A stretch of DNA of 64,000 nt from contig CM040118.1 in assembly GCA_022559845.1 (NCBI GenBank), positions 160,104,331 to 160,168,330 on the forward strand, in the 5' to 3' direction. A model generated the notes under the pieces. That model was not told the DNA's origin and searched no databases. It saw nothing but the letters and a program-made list of their open reading frames with translations. This document shows positions 1-11,640 of the stretch, one piece after another. Origin of the DNA: Amorphophallus konjac (taxonomy: Eukaryota > Streptophyta > Magnoliopsida > Alismatales > Araceae). The first letter of the stretch is position 1; every line of letters starts with the position of its first letter. The position numbers and the translations under genes are program-made.

Positions 1-1032
1 TGCTGCTGCTGCAGCCTCGAAGGATAGTCACGCGCCATATACCCTGCCTGGTTACATCTGAAATAAATCACTGGCGCCGTACACTGCCTGAGCTGATGAG
101 AATCGCCACACCAGGGACACGAACCCCACGAACAGCCAACTGATCCCTGACGCTAAAAAGGAATCGGCTGCTGAACACTACCAAAGGACGTCTACTTCTG
201 ATCCTTGCGCTTCTTGCCAAAATATTTCCTAAAAACCTCTGAACCTTCACGCCAAAAGACGCAGATCCTGTCACTGACGTCGCCGGCACTGACATTCCCG
301 AACTACCCGTCGCATTCTGAAAGGTGCCTTGCTGCTGGGTAGCCGACTGTTGGCTGCGTCCTGACTGGGACTGCCCCTGGCCACTCTGTCCTCGGATCTT
401 CTGCATATCCAGCTCCAGTGATGCTGCCACACGGGAAGCTGCCTCCAAATCTGAAGCAGCGTTCGCCTGCCTCAGATCCTGCCTCAAACTCTGGACGCAC
501 TGCTCGATCTTCAGCCCCTCATTCTCCATGATATGGGGAGCATAACAGCCCAACTCAACAAACCAACCCTTGTACTGCAACACCGACATGTCACCGTGGA
601 CAAGCTCCAGAAACTGACGCATCTTCTGCGTACCAATGTAGGATGGACAGTAGGTACGCTCGAAGACCCTCACAAAATCATGCCATGCAATCTGCTGAAG
701 AGAACGAGACTGAAAAGACGTCTTCCACTCTAAAGACCACCACTCTCGAGCCGTACCCAACAACTGGTTACAGGCCAACATCACCTTATCCTCCTCAAGG
801 CAGCTCATGGAACTGAACACTCTCTCCATCTTATCAAGCCATCTCCTGGCCACATAGGGATCTGGCTGGCCATCGTAATAGGGTGGGTAGAACTGCAGAA
901 AGTCCCTCACAGCACGGCTAGGCCCACCCCTAGACAACAAGCCCTCACCAGCATCACCGATAAACTGCTGAGACATGAACTGAAACATGCTCCGATAGAA
1001 ATCCTCTGCCCTTGGAACTCTCGCTGCATCAG
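1..1032 (-). pseudogene. gag: Element D gag, C-terminal part (Ty3/gypsy), cut by element A
   Basis: This is the main body of a Ty3/gypsy Gag, the structural protein that packages retrotransposon RNA. Reading leftwards from 1032 the frame gives AARVPRAEDFYRSMF and then a Retrotrans_gag-like core with WLDKMERVFSSM, TAREWWSLEW and FERTYCPSYIG, followed by a Gln/Ser-rich linker. The last part is in another frame: positions about 15-120 encode an intact CCHC knuckle (CPWCGDSHQLRQC) and a damaged one (CNQAGYMARDY), so there is at least one frameshift near 100-260. The N-terminus lies 20 kb away at 21179-21268, because element A inserted between 1032 and 21179; the reading frame joins cleanly if A and one ATCAG copy are ignored. 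Pol, if present, lies left of the window. Confidence 0.85.
1028..1032. repeat. Target site duplication of element A (ATCAG; second copy 21179-21183)
   Basis: ATCAG directly precedes the terminal TGTAGA at 1033 and directly follows the terminal TCTACA at 21178. This five-base duplication proves that 1033-21178 is one insertion, although 8.6 kb of later insertion lies inside it. Confidence 0.95.
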
Positions 1033-1701
1033 TGTAGATTCTAAGAAGATCCACTTTTAAAAAGAATATGGAAATATAAAAAGCAATGAGATGATAAAGA
1101 AGGGGAAAAGAAGAAGAAGAGGGAGCATGCGAGGGATGCTAAGGGGGATGTGATCGCCAGAGACGTGAGGGCCTCAAATGATATAAACAATAACAATATG
1201 GAGGGATCACGAATATAAATATCTCAAAAGGATGCGGGGGAGATTGTGAGTGCACCTTCTCTTGCTATCGGTCGGCCGATGAAGAGAGTTCCTATTGTGT
1301 AGATTACCCTTGTAAAGACAAAGAAAACAACCAACAAACAAATATGGATTAGAACCAAGTGTGTAGCATCAAATCCATAATAGAAATATAAACAATGAAG
1401 AGCATGGACTAGAACACACCTTGTTGGGTGTTGACCCTTAAATCTCTATGCAAAAGGGTAGGTAAAAAGTGATGATATGATGAAAAGGGGTGTGCAAGTG
1501 TTGCACAATTGGAGGTGAGCTAGAGTGCACAAGTGGGGATCTTAATATTGAGATAGAAAGAAATAAAAGAAAGAGATAGAATAATGATGCATGCAATGCT
1601 TATGATAATAACATAAAGAGAAGAGAAGAAGAGAAAGACTTATTGGTTTTTCTCCATGACAAATGGGGGCTTGAGATCTTCAAAATGCTCCTAGGAAGAA
1701 G
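1033..1701 (-). mobile_element. Element A 3' LTR, terminal segment (R/U5 side)
   Basis: This matches 18984-19646 of the right LTR. It begins TGTAGATTC, which on the minus strand is the LTR 3' end. It is cut at 1701 by element B; the rest of the LTR resumes at 10325. No coding content is seen. Confidence 0.93.
1697..1701. repeat. Target site duplication of element B (AGAAG; second copy 10325-10329)
   Basis: AGAAG occurs immediately before TGATGG at 1702 and immediately after GCATCA at 10324. The intact right LTR of A has AGAAG once at the equivalent place (about 19646-19652). Confidence 0.95.
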
Positions 1702-2140
1702 TGATGGCAATCGGCTCCAGACACTAGTATTTTTATTTTACATTTGAGTCCTTTTATCTACATTTATATCCTTGGGAAAACATGTATGCAATTGTAAGGC
1801 TTTATAAGCCAATTTGTCATTCCTTAAGGATCTTTGGGTTTTTGTGCAAAAGTCCAGTAGGACCATCAAGGGGCCCCATCTCCTTCCTCATTGGTCCAAG
1901 TTGCATCTTGGGGTCCATGTGGGGCTGGTCAAATGTCCTAGGTGGCTTCTAGAAGGGCTTGACCATTCAAGGGGACAAGGTGGATAAAAAGTCCAATTTG
2001 GAAGCCCCTTGGTCAAGGGGGCGCCCCCTCCACTAAATGCATTTTAATTTTTTTATTTTGACCACATGTGGCATTAATGTGATGTACCCCATTTACCCTC
2101 CCCAAAACCTAGATCTAGAGATAGGTCTAGTCTTTTTACA

Positions 2141-2153
2141 TTTACTATAAATC
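2141..2153 (+). promoter_or_regulatory. Probable TATA box of element B 5' LTR (copy at 8659-8669)
   Basis: The sequence ACTATAAATCC (ACTATAAATCA in the 3' LTR) lies about 440 bp into the LTR. It is the best plant TATA match there and is conserved in both copies. No transcription start was verified. Confidence 0.5.
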
Positions 2154-2617
2154 CTTGTATTTTTCCATTTTGGTAGAAGAAATGAATGAAAATTTATGAA
2201 AATTGCAAGAGAGCATATTGCGCCCTCATCTCTCCCCCTACTATTCTTCTTCTTCCTCCAGCCCTCCAGGGTGTGAGACCCTATTCTATCTCTCCCTCTA
2301 CGCCTCTGAGTTCTATCTCTGCCTCCGCCGCCGCCGTTCGTGCCGCCGACGAGCCACCGCGAGCTTTCTTCCGAGGTGCTGTCCAGATTGCTGTTCTGCT
2401 GGACAGAGGCCTACTACGGGATTTTTAGCTCTCAACTCCCAAATCTCCTGGAGCTGAAATTTTCAGGGTAGGTTCCCCACGTGGTTCCCCACCTCCCGTA
2501 AATTTTCTCCGAATTTAGACCATCATCCAATTTTCTTTTCTATTTAAGTTTCTAGACTTTCACAGTCTGCCCCTGTGCAGATCTGTGTCACAGCAACCGA
2601 TCTCTTCTATATTTTGA

Positions 2618-2622
2618 CCCCC
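2618..2622. repeat. Target site duplication of solo LTR B' (CCCCC; second copy 4717-4721)
   Basis: Five C flank TGATGGGAATCG on the left and follow GCATCA on the right. The uninterrupted LTR of B has the single CCCCC at about 9131-9135. Confidence 0.88.
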
Positions 2623-4716
2623 TGATGGGAATCGACGCCGAGCATGTACATTTACTTTTGCAATTATGTCTTTTTAGTTTGTGTTATATCCTTGGGAAAG
2701 TATGTATGCAAATGTAAGGCTTTATAAGCCAAGGAGTCATTCCCATGGATTGTGTGGGTTTTTGTGCAATTTTGTAGTAGGTCCAGCTAGGGGGCCCTCA
2801 GCCCTCTCCCATTGGTCCATGTCACCTTGTGGGGCTAGTCAACCATCCTAGGTGGACATCTAGAAGGTTGGACTAGTCATATGCCACATGGGTAGACAAT
2901 GGGGTAAGAATTTCCATGGTAGGCTACCTACCAAGTCAAATTGTCCCCCTTGCCTCCCCTTGGTCAATAGGCCCCCCCCGTTATATATTAATTATTTTTT
3001 TTGTGTGATTGGTGACATGCAATCCAGACCATCCATCTCACATCCCAAGATCTAAGGGTGGAGGTTGGATTTGGTTGGAAGCATATATAAGGTGTATTTT
3101 CATGTGAAAATTAAGTGAAAAAATTCAGAAAATTTGTTGAAAGGCCAAAGGCTTCTTGCGCCCCTAGCTCCTTCCCCCTGGTTCCTCTCATCCAACCTCC
3201 AGTTCTAGAGCGGTTTCTACCTCCTATCCCCTCCCCTCTATCTCCGGTGATCATCTGTGTCGCCGCCGCCACCGCCGTTCGTGCCGCCTACGAGCCGCCA
3301 CGGAGCCATCGTCAAAGTTCTGTCCTGCTGGACAGAGGTGACTTCCATGAATTCTTTCTGTCAACCACGAGCTCAGATGGATTTGAAATTTTGAGAGTGT
3401 GTTCTTACCTTGAATACCCACCTCCATCTAAATTTTCACATCCAAACTCCTTCATTTAGTAATTTTACATTTTTGTGAATCTTTCATTCCCAAATCTGTT
3501 TTGTCTATGTCTACAGTGATAGCAGCCCTGTGTTTCTCACCTCCGACCCTCTTTTTGATTTTTCCAAACCCTTCCCATTTTACTGGGAGTTCTGTCCATC
3601 ATCCCCTACATCCAACATTTTTATTGATTTTTTATCCGCCATCTATCCATTTTTCAAAATTCGTGTTCTATCTCAGCTACAGTGCTTTCAGCCCATTTCC
3701 AGATCCGACCCACTTCCAGTTCAAAAATCCTATCAATTCGTAACCACATCCAAACTTGTCTAAACTAGTTTTTCCGTTTTTCTAGATTGATTTCCTACAA
3801 CTTTACTGAAGACCACCACTTCAGATTTGGACGTTCACATATCGGTCAAAGGTAGTTCTCAGAGAATAGCCCTGCAGATATGAGTGTTCGGCTACTGTAC
3901 AACAGGAAGTTGAAAATTCATTAAAGCCCAAATTCGTGCAGATCCAGGCAAGATATTTAGGTCTAGATTGAAGGATTTGAAGGTAGCTTTCCAACGGCGC
4001 TAGTCTCGTGTCGATCCGACATCGGGGCTGAACGCAGCGTCTGTTCTCGCCGGGACGCGCGCTGAAAACCAGAAGTTGCAGATTCGTGGTCGGTTGTTCC
4101 GACCGGTGCCGATCGGAGCCGCCCGGCCTCCGGCTGGCGAACCAGCGCGCCTCCACTCCAGGGAGCGCTCATCCAGGCATCCACCACCACAGCGGTGCCA
4201 CCGGGTCCCACACGGCCCCTCCGGACAGCACGTGGGCCCCACCGTCACTAGTTCGGGTGTTGCCGAATCAACGCGAGAAGCCGCCCGTCAACCCGAATTC
4301 GGTCCTCCCGGACCCCATTGTGTAGTCCTTTACCTCCCTGCGTGGAGTAGGCAGCGAGTTGTATTGCTGTAATATTGTGTATTATTGTTCCGGGAGTACG
4401 AGTTCGCTCCCTTGTTCCGTCTTCCCCACGCCGAGCGCGTGGAGGTATCGTTTTCGCTCCCTTCTCGCCATTTTGCTTACTTATATATATTTGTTTATGC
4501 CGCTGCTAGAGAGCATGTGTAGGGATATCTAGCTCACTTTATCAATTCATTACCTCTGCTGCGAGAGAGTGCGAGAGCGTCTCGTGACCCGATCCGGGCA
4601 CACGAGAGAGCCGATCACCCTAGCTCACTGCCGGTTTCTCAACCACGCACGTCCGACGCTTCCCACGTTAAGGGGCAGTCACGAGCTTGTCGTGTCCGTG
4701 GTCTCGTCCCGCATCA
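2623..4716 (+). mobile_element. Solo LTR B' (2.1 kb), related to element B, inside B's 5' LTR
   Basis: It starts TGATGGGAATCGACG and ends CCCGCATCA, the same termini as B. The last 250 bp share long stretches with the end of B's LTR, such as GCCGCTGCTAGAGAGCAT. There is no internal domain and no second LTR, and it is flanked by CCCCC, so it is a solo LTR left by recombination between the LTRs of a full element. A TATA-like CATATATAAGG lies at 3082-3092. By sequence it is a sister subfamily of B, not a copy of it. Confidence 0.9.
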
Positions 4717-5910
4717 CCCCCTTTCCCTTGTTTGTTTGAGTTGCCAATTTTAGTGGGAGTTCTGTCCACCTAAACCTTCTTCCATGAATTTTTCTGGGAT
4801 TTTAGGATCTCGTTTACATTTTATTAAAATCACTGTCAAATCCCAAATCAGTATTGTCTCCCACTGTCCAGATCCAACCACCCCGTGTTAGAAAATCCAT
4901 TTCCTCAACCAAACCTCCACCATAAATTACACAAAAAATATCCCCGTCTTCCACACTTTCTCCTCTCCAACTTTCATGAAGAACTCAATACCCAGATCCG
5001 AAGTCTTAGTCGCGGTCAACACCAACTCTCAGGAAAATCTATTTCCGTCCTGAATTTCCTGAGTCGGTCAACCAGCGTGTTCAAAAATCCACCACGAAAA
5101 ATCTAGAGCATTAAAAATTCCAGCCACAGTCCTTGGTCGAAGCTCTCTGAAAGAGCTTTCCAACGGCATAAATTTCGTGTCGATCCGACGTCGGGATTGA
5201 TCACAGAAGCAGATTTCGTCGGGCCACGCGGGTCTGAAAAAGTAACTCAGATCCGTGGACATCAAGTTCATTACTTGAAGATCGGAGCTGACTCGCCTTC
5301 CACAAGGTGAACCAGCACGTCGCCTTCCCAGGGAGCGTCCCTCCAGGCATCCCCGTCACAGCGGTGCCACTCCGGGCCCACTCGGCCCCACCGACTAGCA
5401 CGTGGGCCCCACGTTCGTGAGTACACGTGCCGCCGAAGCTACACAAAGCACTACCCGTCAACCCGAACCCGCTACTCCTGGGTCCCACCGTGTAGCCCTT
5501 TACCTCCCTACGTGGAGTGGGCAGTGATATTCATTACTGTAATTTAATTATTTACTATTTCGGGAGTACAAGTTCGGTCGAGGTTGTCTTCCCCACTTCC
5601 GGTGCGTGGAGGTATCGTGCTCGCTCCTTTACTCGGTATTTTGCTTTATTCATATATATTTCATATGCCGCTGCTAGAGAGCATGATAGGATAATTATCT
5701 TGCTTTACTTTCATCACCGCTGTGAGAGAGAGCGAGACCCGTCCCGTGACCCGATCCGGGCACGAGAGAGAGCCGACCACCCTAGCTCACTGCCGATTTC
5801 TCAACCGCGCACGTCTGTACGCTTCCCTCGTTAGGGACGATCGCGAGTTTGTATAGAGTCCAAGGATCGCATATCAATTAGAGTCGAGTCCTCTGGTCCG
5901 TCCCGCATCA
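4717..5910 (+). mobile_element. Element B 5' LTR, second segment
   Basis: This resumes the LTR after the B' insertion and matches 9131-10324. It ends TCCCGCATCA at 5910, directly before the primer binding site. No coding content is seen. Confidence 0.93.
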
Positions 5911-5913
5911 ATA

Positions 5914-5925
5914 TGGTATCAGAGT
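5914..5925 (+). promoter_or_regulatory. Element B primer binding site (initiator tRNA-Met type)
   Basis: TGGTATCAGAGT starts three bases after the LTR end. It matches the complement of the plant initiator tRNA-Met 3' end (TGGTATCAGAGC) at 11 of 12 positions. Confidence 0.85.
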
Positions 5926-6173
5926 GAGTCGAGTCTAGGGAGGTCATCATAGCACGGTCTAAGTCTAGGGTGTTGTCCTAGGTGTGCATTGCATCCCAAT
6001 AACTCGGTATATCAAAAGGTGTTGTTCGAACGTTAGGCTACGCCTATCGGGAAGATCGCACATTTGCGAGAGAGGATCTTTGGGTCCCGTGACTCCGCCA
6101 AGTATCGGATATTGGTTAAGTCTAGGTTCATCAGTTCACTTTTGTCGGTGCATTCCAACCCCGTGTCCATTGC

Positions 6174-7694
6174 ATGCCCACTCGTAGGGGTACCCAATAC
6201 TCACCCCCACCACCACCTATGGCAGATCCCCGAGTCCCTAGTCTCGATGCGTCAGCGGTGGCCGACATGTTCCGAGCTATCTGGGAAAAATGGATGGGTT
6301 GAGTGAACGAATGGACGAGTTGAGTACTCGAGTGTATAAAATGGAAGGAGTGAGTACGCGGGTGGATGGCCTAGGCACACGCCTAGAAGGGAGGTTGAAG
6401 GCCCTAGAGGATAAGGCCGTCGAGTCAGACCAGTCCTTTCACGGTCTGGTAGGGAGAGTAGCCGTCCTAGAGAGACCCCCGATTGAGGCACACCCCGCGC
6501 CGACACATGGTCAATAAGAGCCGGTTCAGCCACCTACTACTCCTAGGGCTCAAGGAGTAGAGGATAGGAGACGCCAAGTCCCCGAGGTAGTTGACTATGG
6601 GTCCGGGAATGAAAATGGGGATATGGTCATGACCGTCGTGTTCAACGATGGAACCGTGATTTGGATGAGGATGAGCAGACCCTTAGGACAATTCGTGTTG
6701 ACCCTCCCACTTTTGACGGGTCCTTGGACCCAAAGGTCTATCTTGATTGGGAGGCCAGCATGGATCGATATTTTGAGTGGTTTGAGATGTCGGACCAAAG
6801 GAAGGTCAAGTTCGCCAAGATGAAACTATTAGGGCAGGTCCAAACCTTTTGGAGAAACATGGAGAACCTGCTATTTCACCGTCAAGAACCTCAGGTAGAG
6901 ACGTGGGAAGAGATGAGATCCAAACTTAGGAAGAAGTACCTCCCTGTCACCTACAGCCAGCATCTCATAGACAGGTGGCAGAGTCTCACCCAAGGAGATC
7001 GGTCCGTCTCCGATTACATCACCGAGTTTGATGAATACTTTCTACGATGTGACGCCACAGAGACCTACAGTATGAGCTTTTCTGCCGCAAGTTGGATAAG
7101 TTGGAGGATGCATACCAGGTTTCTCTCGAGATGGAGCAGTTTGAGGGAGAGTTGTAGTCTATCCAACGGTCGGGCCCCATTCCCCTCCGTAGTGCCGAGC
7201 CCCATAGTTCCTTAGGCCCACATCCGAGGGCCCCCATGGCTCGACCTTAAGAGCCCGCCCGTCAGGAGCACTTCGCTCCCAGGCCTCGTCCTCCCCCGCC
7301 ACGGGATCTACCTCCACCCCAACCACCGGCACCCATTGCTCGCCCCCCGGCACCCATTGCCCGTCCTATGGCACCTGCACCCCCACCCCTGTTGCCTACG
7401 GTACCTACACCTCCACCCCTGTTGCCCACACCCCCTGTCTGTCGGGAGGATAAGGGTAAGGGACCACTTATTGGAGAGAGTAGTAGGTCGCGACTGCAGT
7501 GTTATCACTGTCATGGGTTTGGCCACATTACCAACCAATGTCCCACTCGTGCCACACTAGCCCTAGGGATCGGAGAAGCCTCACCTTCTGGGATTGCATC
7601 TGTCAGCTACGAGGTCGAGTCGGGACTAGCTGATGAATTCTATGGAGAAGATCTGGAGGAACCTACCGACACTCAGGATGCGGCACTCGGATGA
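6174..7694 (+). pseudogene. gag: Element B gag (Ty3/gypsy type), frameshifted
   Basis: Gag would coat the RNA of B. A plausible start is ATG 6174 (MPTRRGTQYSPPPPP), followed in frame by MADPRVPSLDASAVADMF. A frameshift near 6290 leads to a coiled-coil-like stretch (MDGLSERMDELSTRVYKMEG), which ends in a stop at 6515. Another shift leads to the Retrotrans_gag core at 6661-7080, with FDGSLDPKVYLDWE, LLGQVQTFWRNM and QGDRSVSDYITEFDEY. A proline-rich linker (about 7230-7440) precedes one CCHC knuckle, CYHCHGFGHITNQC (about 7500-7541), and an acidic tail ending at 7694. At least three frame disruptions mean it is not translatable as one protein. No pol follows. The start is a guess from the frame. 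Confidence 0.85.
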
Positions 7695-8204
7695 TGACCA
7701 CCTAGGGGTGATGTCACCGCATTAAGTCTATGTCCCTTCATGAGTGTGTTTTTTTCTTTGTGTGGTTTGTTTGTGTGGTTTGTTAGGAGTCTATGCATAC
7801 ATTTGTCAGTGCATGATGAGTCTGCATGTGTCTTGTGCAAGCTCGTAGATGTCAGTCCCTTGCACGTGTGAGGCCAGTCGGCTCTATTGCGTGCGTTGTG
7901 GCCTTACCAGAGTATGGGATCAACTCTACATCCATGTCCCGGATCTAGTCACCTACGGGGACCCAGCGGTGATTCCTAGTGAGTCTTCGAGCCGCCTCCT
8001 CCCCTTTGAGAGTGACCCCACCCCGGAGTGTCCACCACTAGCCTTGTTCCCACAGCAGCATGCGCATATCGAGTATATACGGAATGAGCAGGTGACGAGT
8101 CCTTGGAGTGGAGCATACCCGCGCTACTTGGTATGGTGATGGATCCGTCGGAGCTACTCGAGCATCCACACCCCTTACTCGACGGGGTCGAGTTCTTCCC
8201 ACCC
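7695..8204 (+). other. Element B non-coding 3' internal region
   Basis: About 510 bp lie between the gag stop and the purine tract. No protease, reverse transcriptase or integrase motif is visible in any frame. A 96-residue open frame (7849-8139) has no recognisable feature. Confidence 0.7.
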
Positions 8205-8212
8205 AGGGAGAA
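8205..8212 (+). promoter_or_regulatory. Element B polypurine tract
   Basis: AGGGAGAA lies one base before the 3' LTR start at 8214, the position expected for priming of plus-strand DNA. It is short for a polypurine tract. Confidence 0.65.
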
Positions 8213-8213
8213 T

Positions 8214-10324
8214 TGATGGGAATTGGCTCCAGACACTAGTATTCTTATTTTGCATTTGAGTCCTTTTATTTGCATTTATATCCATGGGAAAATATGTATG
8301 CAATTGTAAGGCTTTATAAGTCAATTTGTCATTCCTTAAGGATCTTTGGGTTTTTGTGTAAAAGTCCAGTAGGACCAGCAAGGGGCCCCATCTCTTTCCT
8401 CATTAGTCCAAGTGGCATCTTGGGGTCCATGTGGGGCTGGTCAAATGTCCTAGGTGGCTTCTAGAAGGGCTTGACCATTCAAGGGGACAAGGTGGACAAA
8501 AAGTCCAATTTGGAAGCCCCTTGGTCAAGGGGGTGCCCCCATCCACTAAATGCATTTTAATTTTTTTTTTATTTTGACCACATGTGGCATTAATGTGATG
8601 TACCCCATTTACCCTCCCCAAAACCTAGATTTAGGGATAGGTCTAGTCTTTTTACATTTACTATAAATCATTGTATTTTTCCATTTTGGTAGAAGAAATG
8701 AATGAAAATTTGTGAAAATTGCAAGAGAGCATATTGCCCCCCCCTCTCTCCCCCTACTGTTCTTCTTCTTCCTCCAGCCCTCCAGGGTGTGAGACCCTAT
8801 TCTATCTCTCCCTCTACCCCTCTGAGTTCTATCTCTGCCGCCGCTGCCGCCGTTCGTGCCGCCGACGAGCCACCGCGAGCTTTCTTCCGAGGTGCTGTCC
8901 AGATTGCTGTTCTGTTGGACATAGGCCTACTATGGAATTTTTAGCTCTCAATTTCCAAATCTCCTGGAGCTGAAATTTTCAGGGTAGGTTCCCCACGTGG
9001 TTCCCCACCTCCAGTAATTTTTCCCCGAATTTAGACCATCATCCAATTTTCTTTTCCATTTAAGTTTCTAGACCTTCACAGTCTGCCCCTGTGCAGATCT
9101 GTGTCACAATAATCGATCTCTTCCATATTTCAACCCCCTTTCCCTTGTTTGTTTGAGTTGCCAATTTTATTGGGAGTTCTGTCCACCTAAACATTCTTCC
9201 ATGAATTTTTCTGGGATTTTAGGATCTCGTTTACATTTTCTTAAAATCACTGTCAAATCCCAAATCAGTTCTGTCTCCCACTGCCCAGATCCGACCACCC
9301 CATGTTAGAAAATCCGTTTCCCCAACCAAACCTCCACCATAAATTACAAAAAAATATCCCCTTCTTCCTCACTTTCTCCTCTCCAACTTTCATGAAGAAC
9401 TCAACACCCAAATCCGAAGTCTTAGTCACTGTCAATGCCAACTCTCAGGAAAATATATTTCTATCCTGAGTTTCCTGAGTTTGTCAACCAGCGTGTTCAA
9501 AAATCCACCACGAAAAATCCAGAGCATTAAAAATTCTAGCCACAGTCCTTGGTCGAAGCTCTCTAAAAGAGCTTTCCAACGATGCAAATCTCGCGTCGAT
9601 CCGACGTCGGAATTGATTGCAGCAGCAGATTTCGTCGGGCCGCGAGGGTCTGAAACAACAACTCAGATCCATGGATAGCAAGTTCAACACTTGAAGATTG
9701 GAGCTGACTCGCCTTCCACAAGGGGAACCAGCGCACCGCCTTCTGAGGGAGCGTCCCTCCAGGCGTCCCCATCACAGCGGTGCCACTCCGGGCCCACTCA
9801 GCCCCACCGACCAGCACGTGGGCCTCACATTCGTGAGTATGCGTACCGCCGAAGCTACACAAAGTGCTGCCCGTCAACCCGAACCCGCTACTCCCGGGTC
9901 CCACTGTGTATCCCTTTACCTCCCTACGTGGAGTGGGCAGTGATATTCATTGCTATAATTTAATTATTTACTATTCCGGGAGTACAAGTTCGGCCGGGGT
10001 TATCTTCCCCACGCCCGGCGCGTGGAGGTATCGTACTCGCTCCTTTACTCGGTATTTTACTTTATTCGTATATATTTCATATGCCGCTGCTAGAGAGCAT
10101 GATAGGATAATTAGCTCGCTTTACTTTCATCACCGCTGCGAGAGAGAGTGAGACCCGTCCCGTGACCCGATCCGGGCAGAGAGAGAGCCGAGCACCCTAG
10201 CTCACTGTTGATTTCTCAACCACGCACGTCCGTATGCTTCCCTCGTTAGAGACAATCGCGAGTTTGCCTAGAGTCCAAGGATTGCATATCAATTGGCTTC
10301 GAGTCCGCTGTCTATCCCGCATCA
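8214..10324 (+). mobile_element. Element B 3' LTR (2111 bp, uninterrupted)
   Basis: It runs from TGATGGGAATTGG to CCCGCATCA and matches the two 5' LTR segments end to end, which fixes the B' insertion point. It contains the second TATA-like copy at 8659-8669. Confidence 0.95.
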
Positions 10325-10472
10325 AGAAGAGGCTTCAAATTTTCAATAGGGAGGAAGACTTCATAGGATGAAGCCTTGGTACATGTGGAAGACTTCCTCC
10401 TTGAGCCTCCAATCCAATAGCACCTCCCCTTCAATTAATTAAGCCACCTTATGAATAAGGGAGAGAGGGATC

Positions 10473-10482
10473 CTATTTATAG
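10473..10482 (-). promoter_or_regulatory. Element A TATA box (copy in the right LTR at 19800-19809)
   Basis: The minus strand reads CTATAAATAGG, a near-ideal plant TATA box, conserved in both LTRs. It supports the minus orientation of A. Confidence 0.75.
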
Positions 10483-10489
10483 AGGTGAA

Positions 10490-11095
10490 ATTCGGAGTTT
10501 AATTTCAAGAAAATTAGAAAACCATGTTTTAATGGGATTTGGAGGGAGATATTTGTTGGGCAAGTGTCCTCACAACCTTAGGAAGCCATATGAACTCTTT
10601 CCCAAGTGGAAAAGGGGTTAAAAGTGAGGGAGGGAAGGGAAATTCAGAGTTTAATTCCATAAAAATTAGAAAATTGAGTTTTGGTGGGATTTGGAAAGGG
10701 GGATCCTTCCTCCAAGTGTCCTTACAATAGTAGGAAGTCATAGGAACCCTTTCCCAAGTGGAAAAGGAGTTTAAGTGAGGAAGGGAAAGGAAATTCGGAG
10801 TTTAATTCTATAAAAATTAGAAAATTGAGTTTTGGTGGGATTTGGACAGAGGGATCCTTCCTCCAAGTGTCCTTACAATATTAGGAAGCAATATGAACCC
10901 TTTCCCAAGTGGAAAAAGAGTTTAAGTGAGGAAGGGAAAGAAAATTCAAAGTTTAATTCCATAAAAATTAGAAAATTAAGTTTTGGTGGGATTTGGAAAG
11001 ATGGATCCTTCCTCCAAGTGTCCTTACAATATTAGAAAGCCATAGGAACCCTTTCCCAAGTGGAAAAGGAGTTTAAGTGAGGGAGGGAAGGGGTT
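10490..11095 (-). repeat. Four tandem repeats of about 150 bp in A's U3 (copy in right LTR about 19815-20410)
   Basis: Each unit runs through a GAAATTCAGAGTTTAATTC word, TGAGTTTTGGTGGGATTTGG, ATCCTTCCTCCAAGTGTCC and CCCTTTCCCAAGTGGAAAAGG. Units begin near 10490, 10660, 10793 and 10940. They lie just upstream of the TATA box in A's orientation, where tandem promoter or enhancer repeats are common in LTRs. Confidence 0.85.
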
Positions 11096-11116
11096 CTGTT
11101 CGAAATTAAAATTCTG

Positions 11117-11640
11117 TAAGAAATGGCGTCAGACCTAGTGGTCGCTAATTAAAAGAGCACCTGCTCGAAGCGCCGCCCATTCTGAGATATTTTAAGACGG
11201 ATTAGGACATTCCAAAATTAGAAAAGAATTGACGCCCATGAAGCGTTCACCAATTAGGAATTAATAGGAATTTTGGACGGAGTTAAATGCTCAAAATAAG
11301 GCAAGGAAATTGGCGACTTTGCAACCGGGCGCTCATTTATGAATTAGCGACCTTTCGGGAAGTCGCAGAATAATTTGGCTCAAAACATGAATAAAAGAAT
11401 TGACGCCCTTCCGGACAGTCGCTAATTAAAGAATTGGCGACCTTTTGGATTGTCACTAATTCTTAATCTCGGAAAGCCAACCAAAAGATAACCTAAACGA
11501 ATGGGCACCCCTGCCTTGGGCGCTCATTGGAATGCGCACCGAATTAAGGAAATGGGCACCCATGCCTTGTGTGCTCATTAGAGAAATGGTGCCCCTGCAC
11601 TGGGCGCCCATTAAATGGTGACCGAGAGGGTGCCACCAAT
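11117..11640. repeat. Hairpin array in A's LTR (left copy)
   Basis: About ten short imperfect inverted repeats such as GCGACC..GTCGC, GGGCACCCC..GGGCGCTC and GGTGCCCC..GGGCGCCC are separated by AATT-rich spacers. They lie in the upstream half of U3 in A's orientation. The same array is in the right LTR at 20447-20970. Confidence 0.7.

Larger units (their letters stand above)
1702..2622 (+). mobile_element. Element B 5' LTR, first segment
   Basis: This aligns with 8214-9132 of the 3' LTR. It contains the probable TATA box at 2145-2151 and is interrupted at 2622 by solo LTR B'. A short open frame at 2203-2457 lies in the transcribed leader and recurs in the 3' LTR simply because the LTR is duplicated; I do not call it a gene. 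Confidence 0.93.
1702..10324 (+). mobile_element. Element B: gag-only LTR retrotransposon (TR-GAG-like), plus strand
   Basis: It is bounded by TGATGG...GCATCA and an AGAAG duplication. The 5' LTR is 1702-5910 (2110 bp once solo LTR B' is removed) and the 3' LTR is 8214-10324 (2111 bp). An initiator-Met-type primer site (TGGTATCAGAG) lies at 5914 and a short purine tract just before 8214. The 2.3-kb internal region holds a damaged gag with a CCHC knuckle and no pol, so it fits the class of elements with terminal repeats and GAG only. By eye its LTRs differ by about 7 percent, more than those of its host element A. Confidence 0.9.

Noticed and set aside
2203..2457. 84-codon ORF conserved in both LTRs of B (also 8719-8973), with a similar frame in B' at 3115-3459
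   Set aside because: Conservation is explained by LTR duplication and relatedness; the peptide is low-complexity Ser/Arg and lies in the untranslated leader.
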